Origin: CAUZEO01 sp963578625
Lineage (GTDB): Bacteria; Verrucomicrobiota; Kiritimatiellia; SLOV01
Assembly (NCBI GenBank): GCA_963578625.1
Contig: CAUZEO010000013.1
Coordinates: forward strand, 1-36,343
Direction: 5' to 3'
DNA: 36,343 bases
In this document: positions 1 to 8,150 of the stretch, in pieces
Numbering within the stretch: the stretch's first letter is position 1
Layout of the letters: each line of letters starts with the position of its first letter
Notes under the pieces: generated by a model
What the model saw: the letters and a program-made list of their open reading frames with translations, nothing else
Database searches by the model: none
What the model was told of the DNA's origin: nothing
Translations under genes and position numbers: made by a program

Positions 1-2270
1 CGTTGCGGTCCGATCGCAATCTCGTCGAAAAAGGAATTTCCCGGCACTTCGCCCCGAAAGATCCGCAGGCCACCGAATTCGGTGCGGGCGCTGCTGTAGA
101 AGTCGAGATTGCGCGCCACGCCGGCGCCGTTGAGCCAAAGATCCCAGGTCTGCGCGGTGTAGTCGCTTCGCACCGTGAAACGGGCCCAGGTGTTGGCTGC
201 CACGGCCGGCTGATTGGTCAGAATGACCGGATTGGTGCCGTCGTAAACGATGAGATAGCCGGTCCCTGACTGCACGTGGAAGATGGCGGTGGGATCGTTG
301 GCGACAGCCGGGACCGCCCCCAGCATCTGGGGCACCGGCTTGGCTTGAAAGTCCGTCCACAGGATGTTGGTCCGGCCCGGTCCTGAAAACGCATGCCACA
401 CCATCCCGGTGGTAAGGTCAAGGGCGCGGCCGCTGCCGTTGTGGGTATCCGCGGACTGGACCACGGCCGCCTGGGTCGGTCCGGCCTGCCAGCCGCCCTG
501 TCCGGCCAGTTCACCCGGGCTCCGAGTGTCGAAAGAGTCCTCGAACGGCAGCATGCCGTCGGTTGTGAACGACGTCGCGGCGTCACTCCACGCTTCTCCG
601 GAGTCATTGGTGGCATAGCAGATGTAGAAGTAGGTCGTATTCGGGGCCAGCCCGGACACCGGGATCGAGAACCCGCCGTTCATTGCGTCGCCGATGCAGT
701 CCTGGTTCGGCCAGGTGTGGGTCTGTCCCAGGTCGGTCGGGCCCCACATCACGCATGCACTGGTCGTGTTTTGGCCCCGGCCTGCCAGGTCGCCGATCAG
801 GGAAGCGGCATCCTGGGTCACCCCGGTCGCCCCGGTGTTGGCCACGGTGAGCACCGACTCGATCACGATGTGCTGGTCCACGGCCACGCCGTAAACCGTC
901 TGCGTAGTTGCGTCGGGCCAGAAGATATCCACATTGACCGGCCCCGTGTTGGCGCCAAGCCCGAAGTGGAGCGTCAGGTCATTCATGTTGCCTTCCCCCG
1001 TGCTGGCTTCCACCTGGCGGGCGACGATGAACCCTCCCCCGAGGTCGATTCGCGCCTGCGCCCCGATGGCGGAACGATTCACGGTGGTGCCGTTACCCTT
1101 GAGAGTGACTTCCAGCCAGTGATTGGCGTTGCCCTGGTTGTGGAAGAGCTTGCCGTTCGTCATGAGATCCAGGAACCCGTCGCGGTCGAAATCCGCCCAG
1201 GCCGCCTGGTAGGTCGGCAGTAGCCCGCCCAGGCCTTCTGCCGCCGTCACGTCCGTGAACACCCAGTTCCCGTCGTTGCGATAGAGCCGGGAAGCGTCGC
1301 CGTTGTACACCGTGGTGTAGTACAAATCCAGATCGCCGTCGTTATCGTAGTCCGCAAGCGACGGGGAGGCATACGACTCCTGCCAATCCGCCCCGTCCAG
1401 CACATCCTCCAGGGTGAATTGCCAATTCCCCCCGGAGCCCTGGTTGCGGAGGAATTGCGCCGCAGGCTGCCCGCGATGGCTGAAATTGCCCACGAATAAG
1501 TCGAAATGGCCGTCATTGTCCATGTCGCCCCAACACGAGCCGATGGAATGACCGTTCCCGCCCACCACTCCGTAAGTCCCCGCTTCTTCCGTGAACGAGT
1601 AAGCGCCGCTGTTCAGCCAGAGCAGGTTGGGCTGCAGACGATAGTTCGACACGTAGATGTCCATGTCGCCGTCTTCGTCAAAATCGCAGGCGATGACGCT
1701 CCGCGCTTTGTAAATGGTGGTCTGGGTCCAGTCCAGGGTGAACGTGCTGCCGGCCTGGTTGCCGAGAATGAAATCGGGATAAGCCCAGCCCCCCGGATCA
1801 TGCTCGTATCCACCGGCGTAGATCTCCACGAACCCGTCGCCATCAAGGTCCGCCCAACAGGCGGCACGTCTGATCGAGTTCGTCAGGGCGGTCTCCACCG
1901 GCAGGGCGATCTCCGTGTAAGATCCGGCACCGTCGTTATTGCGCGTCAGGATGCTGTCGGTCAGCTCGCCGGCCCGTGAGGCAAACACGTCCACGAACCC
2001 GTCGTTGTCCATGTCCGCCCAGGTAGCTTTCGGCCCGTACCCGGGGACTGGCCCGGTGTGCGTAAAACTCGTGCCGCCGTTGTTAAAGTAAATTTCGTAG
2101 CCGGTGCAGAGTTCCGGATACCCGTCGTTGTTGACATCGCACCACGCCATAGCGATGTTGCGAGTCGAGGTAAAGAAATCGGCCGTCCGGTCCACGAAGG
2201 CGGCCTCGGCTAAAAACGGCACCGTCAACAGGGCCAGAACCAGTTGCAATCTGTTGAAGGGTCGAGGCAT
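1..2270 (-). CDS. Secreted FG-GAP/VCBS repeat protein with ASPIC/UnbV domain (5' part, runs off the left edge)
   Basis: Reading the minus strand from the ATG at 2268-2270 gives an open frame of about 756 codons with no stop before the window edge, so the C-terminus is missing. Residues 1-20 form a signal peptide (MPRPFNRLQLVLALLTVPFL, then AEA). Residues 30-370 carry repeated D-x-D-x-D-G calcium-loop motifs such as WADMDNDGFVDVF, CDFDEDGDMDIY and LADYDNDGDLDLY, typical of FG-GAP/VCBS beta-propeller blades. Residues 380-467 (NHWLEVTLKG, then IGAQARI, LHFGLG and a WPD-x-TTQ ending) match the ASPIC/UnbV domain, which usually follows such propellers (CRTAC1-like). An FN3-like stretch (about 470-575, ending LAPNTTYFYICYATND) and a LamG-like region follow. 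The plus-strand frames here are shadows. The likely role is an exported, calcium-binding surface or extracellular protein; the ligand is unknown. No clear Shine-Dalgarno site precedes the ATG. Confidence 0.9.
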   Translation of the reverse strand, partial: MPRPFNRLQLVLALLTVPFLAEAAFVDRTADFFTSTRNIAMAWCDVNNDGYPELCTGYEIYFNNGGTSFTHTGPVPGYGPKATWADMDNDGFVDVFASRAGELTDSILTRNNDGAGSYTEIALPVETALTNSIRRAACWADLDGDGFVEIYAGGYEHDPGGWAYPDFILGNQAGSTFTLDWTQTTIYKARSVIACDFDEDGDMDIYVSNYRLQPNLLWLNSGAYSFTEEAGTYGVVGGNGHSIGSCWGDMDNDGHFDLFVGNFSHRGQPAAQFLRNQGSGGNWQFTLEDVLDGADWQESYASPSLADYDNDGDLDLYYTTVYNGDASRLYRNDGNWVFTDVTAAEGLGGLLPTYQAAWADFDRDGFLDLMTNGKLFHNQGNANHWLEVTLKGNGTTVNRSAIGAQARIDLGGGFIVARQVEASTGEGNMNDLTLHFGLGANTGPVNVDIFWPDATTQTVYGVAVDQHIVIESVLTVANTGATGVTQDAASLIGDLAGRGQNTTSACVMWGPTDLGQTHTWPNQDCIGDAMNGGFSIPVSGLAPNTTYFYICYATNDSGEAWSDAATSFTTDGMLPFEDSFDTRSPGELAGQGGWQAGPTQAAVVQSADTHNGSGRALDLTTGMVWHAFSGPGRTNILWTDFQAKPVPQMLGAVPAVANDPTAIFHVQSGTGYLIVYDGTNPVILTNQPAVAANTWARFTVRSDYTAQTWDLWLNGAGVARNLDFYSSARTEFGGLRIFRGEVPGNSFFDEIAIGPQ

Positions 2271-2350
2271 AAGAATCTACTTGAAGACGCTCATCTTGAA
2301 GATCTTGTTGCGCACTTTTACGTAAGCTGTTTCGACATATCGACTACTTC
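2271..2350. other. Upstream region of the FG-GAP gene, no gene seen
   Basis: These 80 bases separate the minus-strand FG-GAP start from the palindromic element. I see no convincing open frame or strong promoter box. The promoter of the FG-GAP gene should lie here or inside the adjacent element. Confidence 0.4.
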
Positions 2351-2530
2351 CTAAACGTATGGTTCTTTCCCGATTTTTGTGGATGCCCTACGTCCCCACC
2401 GGCTTTACGCCGGTGGAGCGTAGGATTGTGCACTACATGCAAACTCGCGAACTCATCACACTATTGGCATGCTCGGCCACTCTTAGTGCACAATCACGCG
2501 CCCCACTAAAATTGGAAAAGAACCGAATAC
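2351..2530. repeat. Palindromic MITE-like element with nested inverted repeats
   Basis: Three nested inverted pairs are visible. The outer pair starts GGTTCTTTCC at 2361 and ends GGAAAAGAACC at 2524; the arms continue inward imperfectly through ATTTTTGTGG versus the complement of CCCCACTAAAAT. A middle perfect 12-base pair, GATTGTGCACTA (2424-2435) and TAGTGCACAATC (2484-2495), lies inside it. A strong hairpin at 2387-2424 has arms CCTACG...CCACCGGC and GCCGGTGG...CGTAGG around a short loop. No reading frame of note is present. The nested symmetry suggests a small non-autonomous element or a structured RNA. No target duplication was confirmed. Confidence 0.5.
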
Positions 2531-2708
2531 ATTTCGATAGCTCTCGCATCAGAGTCTGACCCTTTCCCATCAGGCTTGCGGCCTCCTGTGAGCAGTGGGG
2601 TCCATCCGGAAACGCTATGCTCTAGGATACCCTTTGCTCTATACAACAGCTATTATGCAGTATATGGTGAGTTTGTAAAGTTTGAAAGCAGTCAGGAACT
2701 CAGCGCCA

Positions 2709-3056
2709 ATGGCCACGCGATCCAAACAGCCTCACCTCTACCTCCACATCCGTGACAGCATCCACCGGCGGTATACGCAGGGAGAATTCAAACCCGGTGA
2801 CCGCTTCTACTCGATCGAGGAAATAAAGAAACTCTACAATGTGAGCGCCATCACCGCGGTGAAGGCGCTGGATGAATTGAAACGCACCGGCCTGGTGAGG
2901 AGCGTTCAGGGGAAGGGTAGCTTCTTCCAGGGAGTGGCGGACTCCGTCGACACCCTGGGCGATCACGGCCAACGGAAATCGCCCTTCTCCCGGCCGCTCT
3001 GCCGGAGGATCCCCGGGACGCTGCAAACCTGCGGCCCGGTCGCGAAGGGGAGGTGA
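2709..3056 (+). CDS. GntR-type winged-helix regulator, DNA-binding domain only (truncated)
   Basis: From the ATG at 2709 the protein is 115 residues long; AGGAAC about 10 bases upstream can serve as ribosome site. An in-frame TTG at 2682 would add nine residues. Residues 4-75 are a complete GntR winged helix: LYLHIRDSIHRRY, GEFKPGDRFYSIEEI, the recognition region LYNVSAITAVKALDELKRTG, then the wing VRSVQGKGSFF. GntR/LacI-hybrid regulators normally continue with about 250 residues of sugar-binding domain. Here the frame instead runs into a basic, proline-rich tail without fold signatures and stops. It is either a remnant or a stand-alone DNA-binding protein. It lies directly before the prepilin and sialidase genes on the same strand, but its target cannot be read from the sequence. 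Confidence 0.75.
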   Translation: MATRSKQPHLYLHIRDSIHRRYTQGEFKPGDRFYSIEEIKKLYNVSAITAVKALDELKRTGLVRSVQGKGSFFQGVADSVDTLGDHGQRKSPFSRPLCRRIPGTLQTCGPVAKGR

Positions 3057-3059
3057 AGA

Positions 3060-3080
3060 GCGGCCTCCGGCCGCGGTTTT
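3060..3080 (+). terminator. Weak hairpin after the GntR-type gene
   Basis: GCGGCC (3060-3065) pairs with GGCCGC (3069-3074) over a three-base loop and is followed by GGTTTTC. The stem is short and the T run has only four bases, so it is at best a weak Rho-independent terminator. Confidence 0.35.
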
Positions 3081-3122
3081 CGGGGTTGTCGGTTGTCGCT
3101 GTAAATGGAGTATTCTCGGGGT

Positions 3123-4025
3123 ATGAGAGTTTTTAACGTCTCATTTGTCAGACCGCCCACCCGCTCGCTGCCCGAGCGAGGGCAGACAGGGATCCGGATT
3201 TCTGTTGGAAAATACCGAATCCTGAATCCTGAAAACCAAAACCCGAGAACCGAGCCCCGAAAACCGATCACCAAAAACCGAAAACCGCGACCAGAAGCCG
3301 CATTTACCCTTATCGAACTTCTGGTGGTCATCGCCATCATCGCCATTCTCGCCGCGCTCCTGCTGCCGGCGATGAAGAGCGCGAGGAACATGGCCCTGAA
3401 GGCGTATTGCGCGTCGAATCTTCGCCAACTTCAGATCGGCTGGAAGATGTACAGCGGGGATCACGAAGGGTACCTGGTTCCGATATATACGAAGGCGGAT
3501 CGCGGTAAACCGCAGTGGTTCTGGGTGGACAGGGACCACCAGCGGGGCGTCGATGCCTACGTGCAGAACTACGAGGTCTACTCCTGCCCCGCGTCGCCTC
3601 TCGATGTCCACGCGCACCGCTTTCCCACAAAATACGGGATTAACAGCGAACCCAGTTTCGCATCGTCCCAGGCCAGCAAGACCGCACCCCCCGGCCCGCC
3701 CTATGACAGCAACCCCAGTGGAGCCCGGCCCTGGCCTCACGAATTAAACCTGGTGCACCCCGTGATGACCATTGCCTTCATTGACGCCGGCGAGTCTTCC
3801 GGGAACCGTTCACGCTATGCCACGTCAAGCACGGGCGCCGCCCAAATGTCGATGAACTTCCCCAAGCACACCGGCTACTGGCACGACGAACACGCCAACT
3901 TCGCCCTCGCCGACGGCCACGTCGATTCCGCCACCATCGAGGACTCCACCGATTTCACCCACTACGACAAAAAGGGATACACCTTCCGCACCGGTCACGA
4001 CGGCATGAGCATGTACCAGCCCTGA
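3123..4025 (+). CDS. Prepilin-type N-terminal cleavage/methylation protein with H-x9-DG-like C-terminus (type II secretion pseudopilin-like)
   Basis: The protein is about 300 residues if started at the ATG at 3123; an upstream ATG at 3105 is also in frame. The class III prepilin signal EAAFTLIELLVVIAIIAI lies near residue 60, with cleavage expected before the Phe and the Glu at mature position 5 in place. The rest is a secreted domain with QLQIGWKMYSGDHEGYLVP and a C-terminal HANFALADGHVDS. This matches the H-x9-DG type proteins that are greatly expanded in PVC bacteria, where many copies of unknown role occur. The leader is unusually long and is coded by a low-complexity run of GAAAACC-like units (3219-3295), so the true start may lie elsewhere. 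The next gene, a secreted sialidase, starts 19 bases downstream, which suggests co-transcription. Confidence 0.85.
   Translation: MRVFNVSFVRPPTRSLPERGQTGIRISVGKYRILNPENQNPRTEPRKPITKNRKPRPEAAFTLIELLVVIAIIAILAALLLPAMKSARNMALKAYCASNLRQLQIGWKMYSGDHEGYLVPIYTKADRGKPQWFWVDRDHQRGVDAYVQNYEVYSCPASPLDVHAHRFPTKYGINSEPSFASSQASKTAPPGPPYDSNPSGARPWPHELNLVHPVMTIAFIDAGESSGNRSRYATSSTGAAQMSMNFPKHTGYWHDEHANFALADGHVDSATIEDSTDFTHYDKKGYTFRTGHDGMSMYQP
3217..3296. repeat. Low-complexity array of GAATCCT / GAAAACC-like short units
   Basis: Units such as GAATCCT, GAAAACC, GAGAACC and CCGAAAACCG recur for about 80 bases. In the gene frame they code the Pro/Lys/Asn/Arg-rich leader (NPENQNPRTEPRKP and following residues). 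A shorter GGTTTTCGGGG-like stretch of the opposite sense lies at 3075-3090. Confidence 0.6.
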
Positions 4026-4044
4026 TTTTGGTGTATTGTACGTC

Positions 4045-6222
4045 ATGAGAGCAATAAAATCGAGAGCATCGAACATTCCTGGGGCCCCTGCACTGGTACT
4101 CCTTCTTCTCATCACGTCGGCGGGAACCGCAACGGCAGGCTTGTACGACGTGATCGTGGCGGATGACGCCGGGGCGGGCGGGACTGAGCAGTTCCCGGAC
4201 GTCTGCCGGCTTGGAGACGGGCGGCTGTTGTGCGTGTTCAACGCGGGCTATGACCACTTCTCCCTCCCGAGCCCGGCGTATCCTACCGGCGGGCGGATCA
4301 GTTTCGCCACTTCCAGCGACGAGGGTCGGACCTGGAGCGCCGAGCAGACCTTGTACGACAGCCCGTCCAATGACAACGATCCCTCGGTGACCCGCCTGTC
4401 CAGCGGGCGGCTGCTGCTGACGTTCTATGACGAGGACGCGAGCGCCCAGACGCAGGGCATCCTCCTGCTCACTTCCGACAACGACGGCGTCACCTGGAAC
4501 GGGCCGACCAACATCGCACCCGGTTACTATGTCAGTTCACCGGTGCGCGAGTTGCCGTCCGGGCGGCTGGTGCTCGGGTTGTATTGGCAGGAGCCGTCGA
4601 CCGCGTTCGGAGCGATCATCCTCAGCGACGATCAGGGCGACACCTGGAGTGAGGTGATCGACATCGACCCCGGCGGGTCATGGCTCGACGCGGAAACCGA
4701 TGTGATCCGGCGGTTGGACGGAACCCTCTACGCGGTCCAGCGCAACAGCGGATTCCATTCGATGAAATTTTCTGTCTCTTCCGATACCGGGGAGACCTGG
4801 AGCGTCTCGCAGGACATCGGGTTCGGCGGGCACTCCCCCTATCTGCATCGCCCGTCCTCGGACACCAACGTTATCCTGTTGGGCGAGCGCAGCATCGATA
4901 ACACCGGTTCTGCCTTGTACACCGGCCTGCGCTACTCCACCGACGAATGCGCCACCTGGAGCGACGCTCTGAACGTGGGCACGCCGACGGCGTATGCGTC
5001 CATGGTGGATTTGTCCGACGATTCGACGTTGGTGGTGTACTACGACGATGTCGATGTGAAGGCCTTCCGGCTCCGCGCCACCGTGCACGGGATCCGGCAG
5101 TTGGAGCCATTCGGGGCTGGGGACGACGACGCCAAACTGATGCCGGCCTGGAATCCTTTTCCCCGGGACGGCGCCCCGGCGGTGACATGTGAGCCGGTGC
5201 TTCGATGGGCCCCGGGCGACCTGGCCGAAACCCATGATGTCTACTTCGGCACCGATTCCGGAGAGGTGGCCTCCGCCAACTCTTCCCTCCCACCCGGAGT
5301 CACGGTCTTCAAGGGAAACCAGGCGGGCTCAAACTACAATCCCGGCCTCCTGCAGGCCGGCCAGACCTATTATTGGCGCATTGACGAGCGGAAGGCCGGC
5401 CACCCCGACAGCCCGTGGATTGGACCGGTCTGGGCCTTCACGGTGCAGACACCCGACACCGACTACATCGGCGCCGGTCACTGGGACGATGCGTCCGACG
5501 ACGGTCCCATGCGCGTAGAGGCCGCCGACCGTATCCATCCTACCCGGCCCGAGAAGACGGTGAACGGGGCCGGACTGAGCGGCGCCACTCACGGGACGAC
5601 CTGGAACACCGAAATGTGGCTTTCCCAAGCCGCCGGCGCCAATCCCCACCCGGGAACCGAACCGGGCTGGACCTGGATCAAGTACGATTTCGGCAGGATC
5701 TATGAACTGGGGTCTCTCTGGATTTGGAACTACAACTCGCCATCCAATGCTCGCGGCCTTCGCAACGTGGCCATCGAGTACTCCACCACGGGGGGCACCA
5801 ACAGTTGGGAATGGATCAAGCTTGGCGATTTCGTGTTCGACCTCGCGACCGGGCAACCGGGCTACACGGGCAGCGAGGGAGCGGACTTCGCCGGCGCCCA
5901 GGCCCGCTATGTCGTCATCACGGCGCACAACTCCGGCGGGAGTTGGGGAGATCCTTCCTTCCACGGCCTCAGCGAAGTCCGGTTCGACGTCACGCCCGTC
6001 ATCAGCGACTTCGCCCTGGGGCCGATCGGCTTGACCAACACCTCCCTGTTCACGCTGGATACCTCGCCCGGTGTCCGCTACGACCTGCAGTTCAACTCCG
6101 GGGCCGTGTCCTCCCCATGGAACTCCACGGGCCTGACCCTGGCCGGCGACGGCGGGACAATGACCGGCTTCGACCCTGCCGGCTTCTCCACCTCGAAGAC
6201 CTACCGGGTGATTATAAAATGA
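4045..6222 (+). CDS. Secreted sialidase-type (BNR/Asp-box) protein with FN3-like and discoidin-like modules
   Basis: The start is taken at the ATG at 4045 (725 residues); a TTG at 4036 is the alternative. Residues 1-30 form a signal peptide (ALVLLLLITSAGTATA). The catalytic part, residues 31-350, is a six-bladed propeller of the GH33/GH93-like sialidase fold with five Asp-boxes: SSDEGRTW (~91), TSDNDGVTW (~142), SDDQGDTW (~194), SSDTGETW (~245) and a degenerate STDECATW (~298). Residues 367-470 (THDVYFGT ... AGQTYYWRID) are the FN3-like module common in PVC extracellular proteins. Residues 492-650 resemble an F5/8-type carbohydrate-binding module (WIKYDFGRIYELGSLWIWNY). A short beta-rich tail ends the protein and no anchor is visible. 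It likely removes terminal sugars from glycans outside the cell or in the periplasm. Sialic acid as substrate is not shown. The sulfatase follows after 31 bases. Confidence 0.85.
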   Translation: MRAIKSRASNIPGAPALVLLLLITSAGTATAGLYDVIVADDAGAGGTEQFPDVCRLGDGRLLCVFNAGYDHFSLPSPAYPTGGRISFATSSDEGRTWSAEQTLYDSPSNDNDPSVTRLSSGRLLLTFYDEDASAQTQGILLLTSDNDGVTWNGPTNIAPGYYVSSPVRELPSGRLVLGLYWQEPSTAFGAIILSDDQGDTWSEVIDIDPGGSWLDAETDVIRRLDGTLYAVQRNSGFHSMKFSVSSDTGETWSVSQDIGFGGHSPYLHRPSSDTNVILLGERSIDNTGSALYTGLRYSTDECATWSDALNVGTPTAYASMVDLSDDSTLVVYYDDVDVKAFRLRATVHGIRQLEPFGAGDDDAKLMPAWNPFPRDGAPAVTCEPVLRWAPGDLAETHDVYFGTDSGEVASANSSLPPGVTVFKGNQAGSNYNPGLLQAGQTYYWRIDERKAGHPDSPWIGPVWAFTVQTPDTDYIGAGHWDDASDDGPMRVEAADRIHPTRPEKTVNGAGLSGATHGTTWNTEMWLSQAAGANPHPGTEPGWTWIKYDFGRIYELGSLWIWNYNSPSNARGLRNVAIEYSTTGGTNSWEWIKLGDFVFDLATGQPGYTGSEGADFAGAQARYVVITAHNSGGSWGDPSFHGLSEVRFDVTPVISDFALGPIGLTNTSLFTLDTSPGVRYDLQFNSGAVSSPWNSTGLTLAGDGGTMTGFDPAGFSTSKTYRVIIK

Positions 6223-6253
6223 CATCCATTCGCACAGTAGCGAAGAGAGAACA

Positions 6254-7825
6254 ATGCCGGATAATATTCTCCTCCTGATGATCGAACAGTTCTCGGCCTT
6301 CGCCGACCCGCGTTATGCCGATGTGCCCGTCGTCACGCCCGCCCTGGATCGGTTGGCCGGGCGCTCGGTGCGGTACACGCGCGCCTATTGTAACGCGCCG
6401 GTCTGCGGGCCGTCGCGGTTGTCGTTTCTGACCGGCAGGTATCCCTGCAACGTCGATGCATTCGACAACGGGTCGGAGCTTCCCTGCCATGTTCCCACCT
6501 TCGCCCACATGCTCAACCTGGCGGGCTATCGCACCGCGATGTGCGGCCGGATGCATATCCACGGCCCGGACCAGCACCGGGGATTCGAGCAGCGGCTCTG
6601 CTCGGAGATCATCAATCCGTTGATCTGCACCGACGCCGATTTTCCGGGTCCCCTGGAGACCATCCGGCCGTTGACGCCCGACCCGAAAGAAAGCTACCGG
6701 CCGGAGTTCAGCGACAGCCCGATCTACCGGCACGATGAGTACGTTACCCAACAGGCTTGCGATTTTCTCAAGGAACGCTCCGCCGATACGGATACGGATC
6801 CCTTCTGCCTCGTGGCCGGCTATCTCACGGCACACACTTCGTTCAAGCCGTTTCCAGAGTTGGAACCCCTCTATCACAAGTATCTGAATTGCGAAGATCT
6901 GCCGTTGCCCCGTTTTACCCGGGACGACTATCAGGAACTACCCGAACACGCGAAACGTCAGCATCAATACCTGGGCAGCGACGAGCGAATCTTTTCCGAC
7001 GCCTACCACCGCCACGAAATGGCCTGGTACCTGGCCCGGGTGGAGTACGCCGACCGGCAGATCGGACGGGTGCTGGATACCCTGGAGTCTTCCGGCCTGG
7101 CGGACCGCACCGCCGTGATCGTTACCTCGGACCATGGCGAGAACATGGGGCGTCATGGTCTCTGGGGGAAGATGAACTTCTACGAAGAAGCGGAGCGCGT
7201 CCCACTCTACCTTGCCCTCCCGGGGAAGCAGGCCGGGCGGGCGGTGTCCCGGCCCGTCTCCCTGGTGGATATCCTGCCCACCCTCGCCGACCTTGCGGAT
7301 TGCGACATCCCATTTCCAATCGATGGAAAAAGCCTCCAGACGTTGGAAGCCGAAGACGAGGAGCGTGTCGTATTTTCCGAATACCACGGGTACCAGTCAC
7401 CCGGCAGCATGTACATGGCGCTCCGAGACTCGATCAAGTATTGCCACTATATAAACGAGCCGGGCGAACTTTATGACCTGCGCACGGACCCTGGTGAAGG
7501 GTACAATCGGATTGACGACCCGGAGCTTGCCCCTGCGAGAGAAGAACTGTTGGGCGAAATCCAGCGACGCGTGGATATCCAGGGTACGGAACTCCGAATC
7601 GCGGAATACAACACCCGGCGAGACACCGTGGCACGCGCCTTGAACGAAAGCGAAACTCATGCCGCCCTCACGCGACGCCGCATCGCCCAATTCCGAGAGG
7701 AGTACGATGAACCCTGGTGGGACGGCGGCGCCTATATGGCGCAGTCGGAATCCGCTTCCATCAATCCATTGGCGGATGACGGCAAACATCACAAGATCGA
7801 CCAGATCAAAACCGACAAGAGATAG
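6254..7825 (+). CDS. Sulfatase (arylsulfatase/alkaline phosphatase superfamily, type I)
   Basis: This 523-residue protein starts at 6254 with the purine-rich GAAGAGAGAAC just upstream. The sulfatase signature CGPSRLSFLTGRYP is complete: Cys51 is the residue converted to formylglycine by an anaerobic or FGE-type maturase. Later motifs are TSDHGENMGRHGLWGKMNFYEE (about 290-312, metal-binding Asp-His and the conserved Lys) and the C-terminal ELYDLRTDPGE. No signal peptide is evident, so it acts in the cytoplasm or is exported in another way. Oddly, the N-terminal metal site usually read as DD, DN or DQ is IEQ here (NILLLMIEQFSAF). It follows the secreted sialidase by 31 bases and probably shares its transcript, fitting sulfated glycan breakdown. 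The exact sulfate ester cannot be told. Confidence 0.92.
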   Translation: MPDNILLLMIEQFSAFADPRYADVPVVTPALDRLAGRSVRYTRAYCNAPVCGPSRLSFLTGRYPCNVDAFDNGSELPCHVPTFAHMLNLAGYRTAMCGRMHIHGPDQHRGFEQRLCSEIINPLICTDADFPGPLETIRPLTPDPKESYRPEFSDSPIYRHDEYVTQQACDFLKERSADTDTDPFCLVAGYLTAHTSFKPFPELEPLYHKYLNCEDLPLPRFTRDDYQELPEHAKRQHQYLGSDERIFSDAYHRHEMAWYLARVEYADRQIGRVLDTLESSGLADRTAVIVTSDHGENMGRHGLWGKMNFYEEAERVPLYLALPGKQAGRAVSRPVSLVDILPTLADLADCDIPFPIDGKSLQTLEAEDEERVVFSEYHGYQSPGSMYMALRDSIKYCHYINEPGELYDLRTDPGEGYNRIDDPELAPAREELLGEIQRRVDIQGTELRIAEYNTRRDTVARALNESETHAALTRRRIAQFREEYDEPWWDGGAYMAQSESASINPLADDGKHHKIDQIKTDKR

Positions 7826-8150
7826 CCCCAACGGTGCACGTGAAACGCAGAAATGTGATCGAGGGGACAAGAAAGATTCGAACAGCTCAGCATTGATCCG
7901 CCGGTACCTATTGAAAAAGGCTGAGTGTTGAATATGCGGGTTAACAGAACTCCGCGAAGCAAAATTTGGAATGCGGTGGCAGAGCAAAGCCCGACGAAGC
8001 CACGCAGGACGAAGGTGTGGCGGAGCGCGCCCCGGAGCCCCTTCGAGCAAGCATGCAAACTAACAGCAATAACCAGCCAAAAAGTGACAACTCGAAATCA
8101 GGACTCGACCGCTGTCGCTCTGGTGGGGTCCATGCCGTTCCTCTCGTCTC
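7826..8150. other. Intergenic region with dispersed-repeat-like text, no gene
   Basis: These 325 bases separate the sulfatase from the minus-strand RraA-like gene. No convincing gene is present. 7905-8060 has the look of dispersed non-coding repeat: a TTGAAAAAGGCTGAGTGTTGAATA stretch, then CGAAGCAAAATTTGGAATGCGG and GGCAGAGCAAAGCC. From memory, such wording recurs between genes in PVC genomes, but this was not checked. The sulfatase and the RraA-like gene converge here; no clear terminator hairpin with a T run was seen. Confidence 0.35.

Noticed and set aside
393..1223. Long plus-strand open frame opposite the FG-GAP gene
   Set aside because: It is the antisense shadow of a minus-strand frame with clear signal peptide, calcium loops and ASPIC/UnbV domain; its own product is Arg/Gly/Val-rich with no domain.
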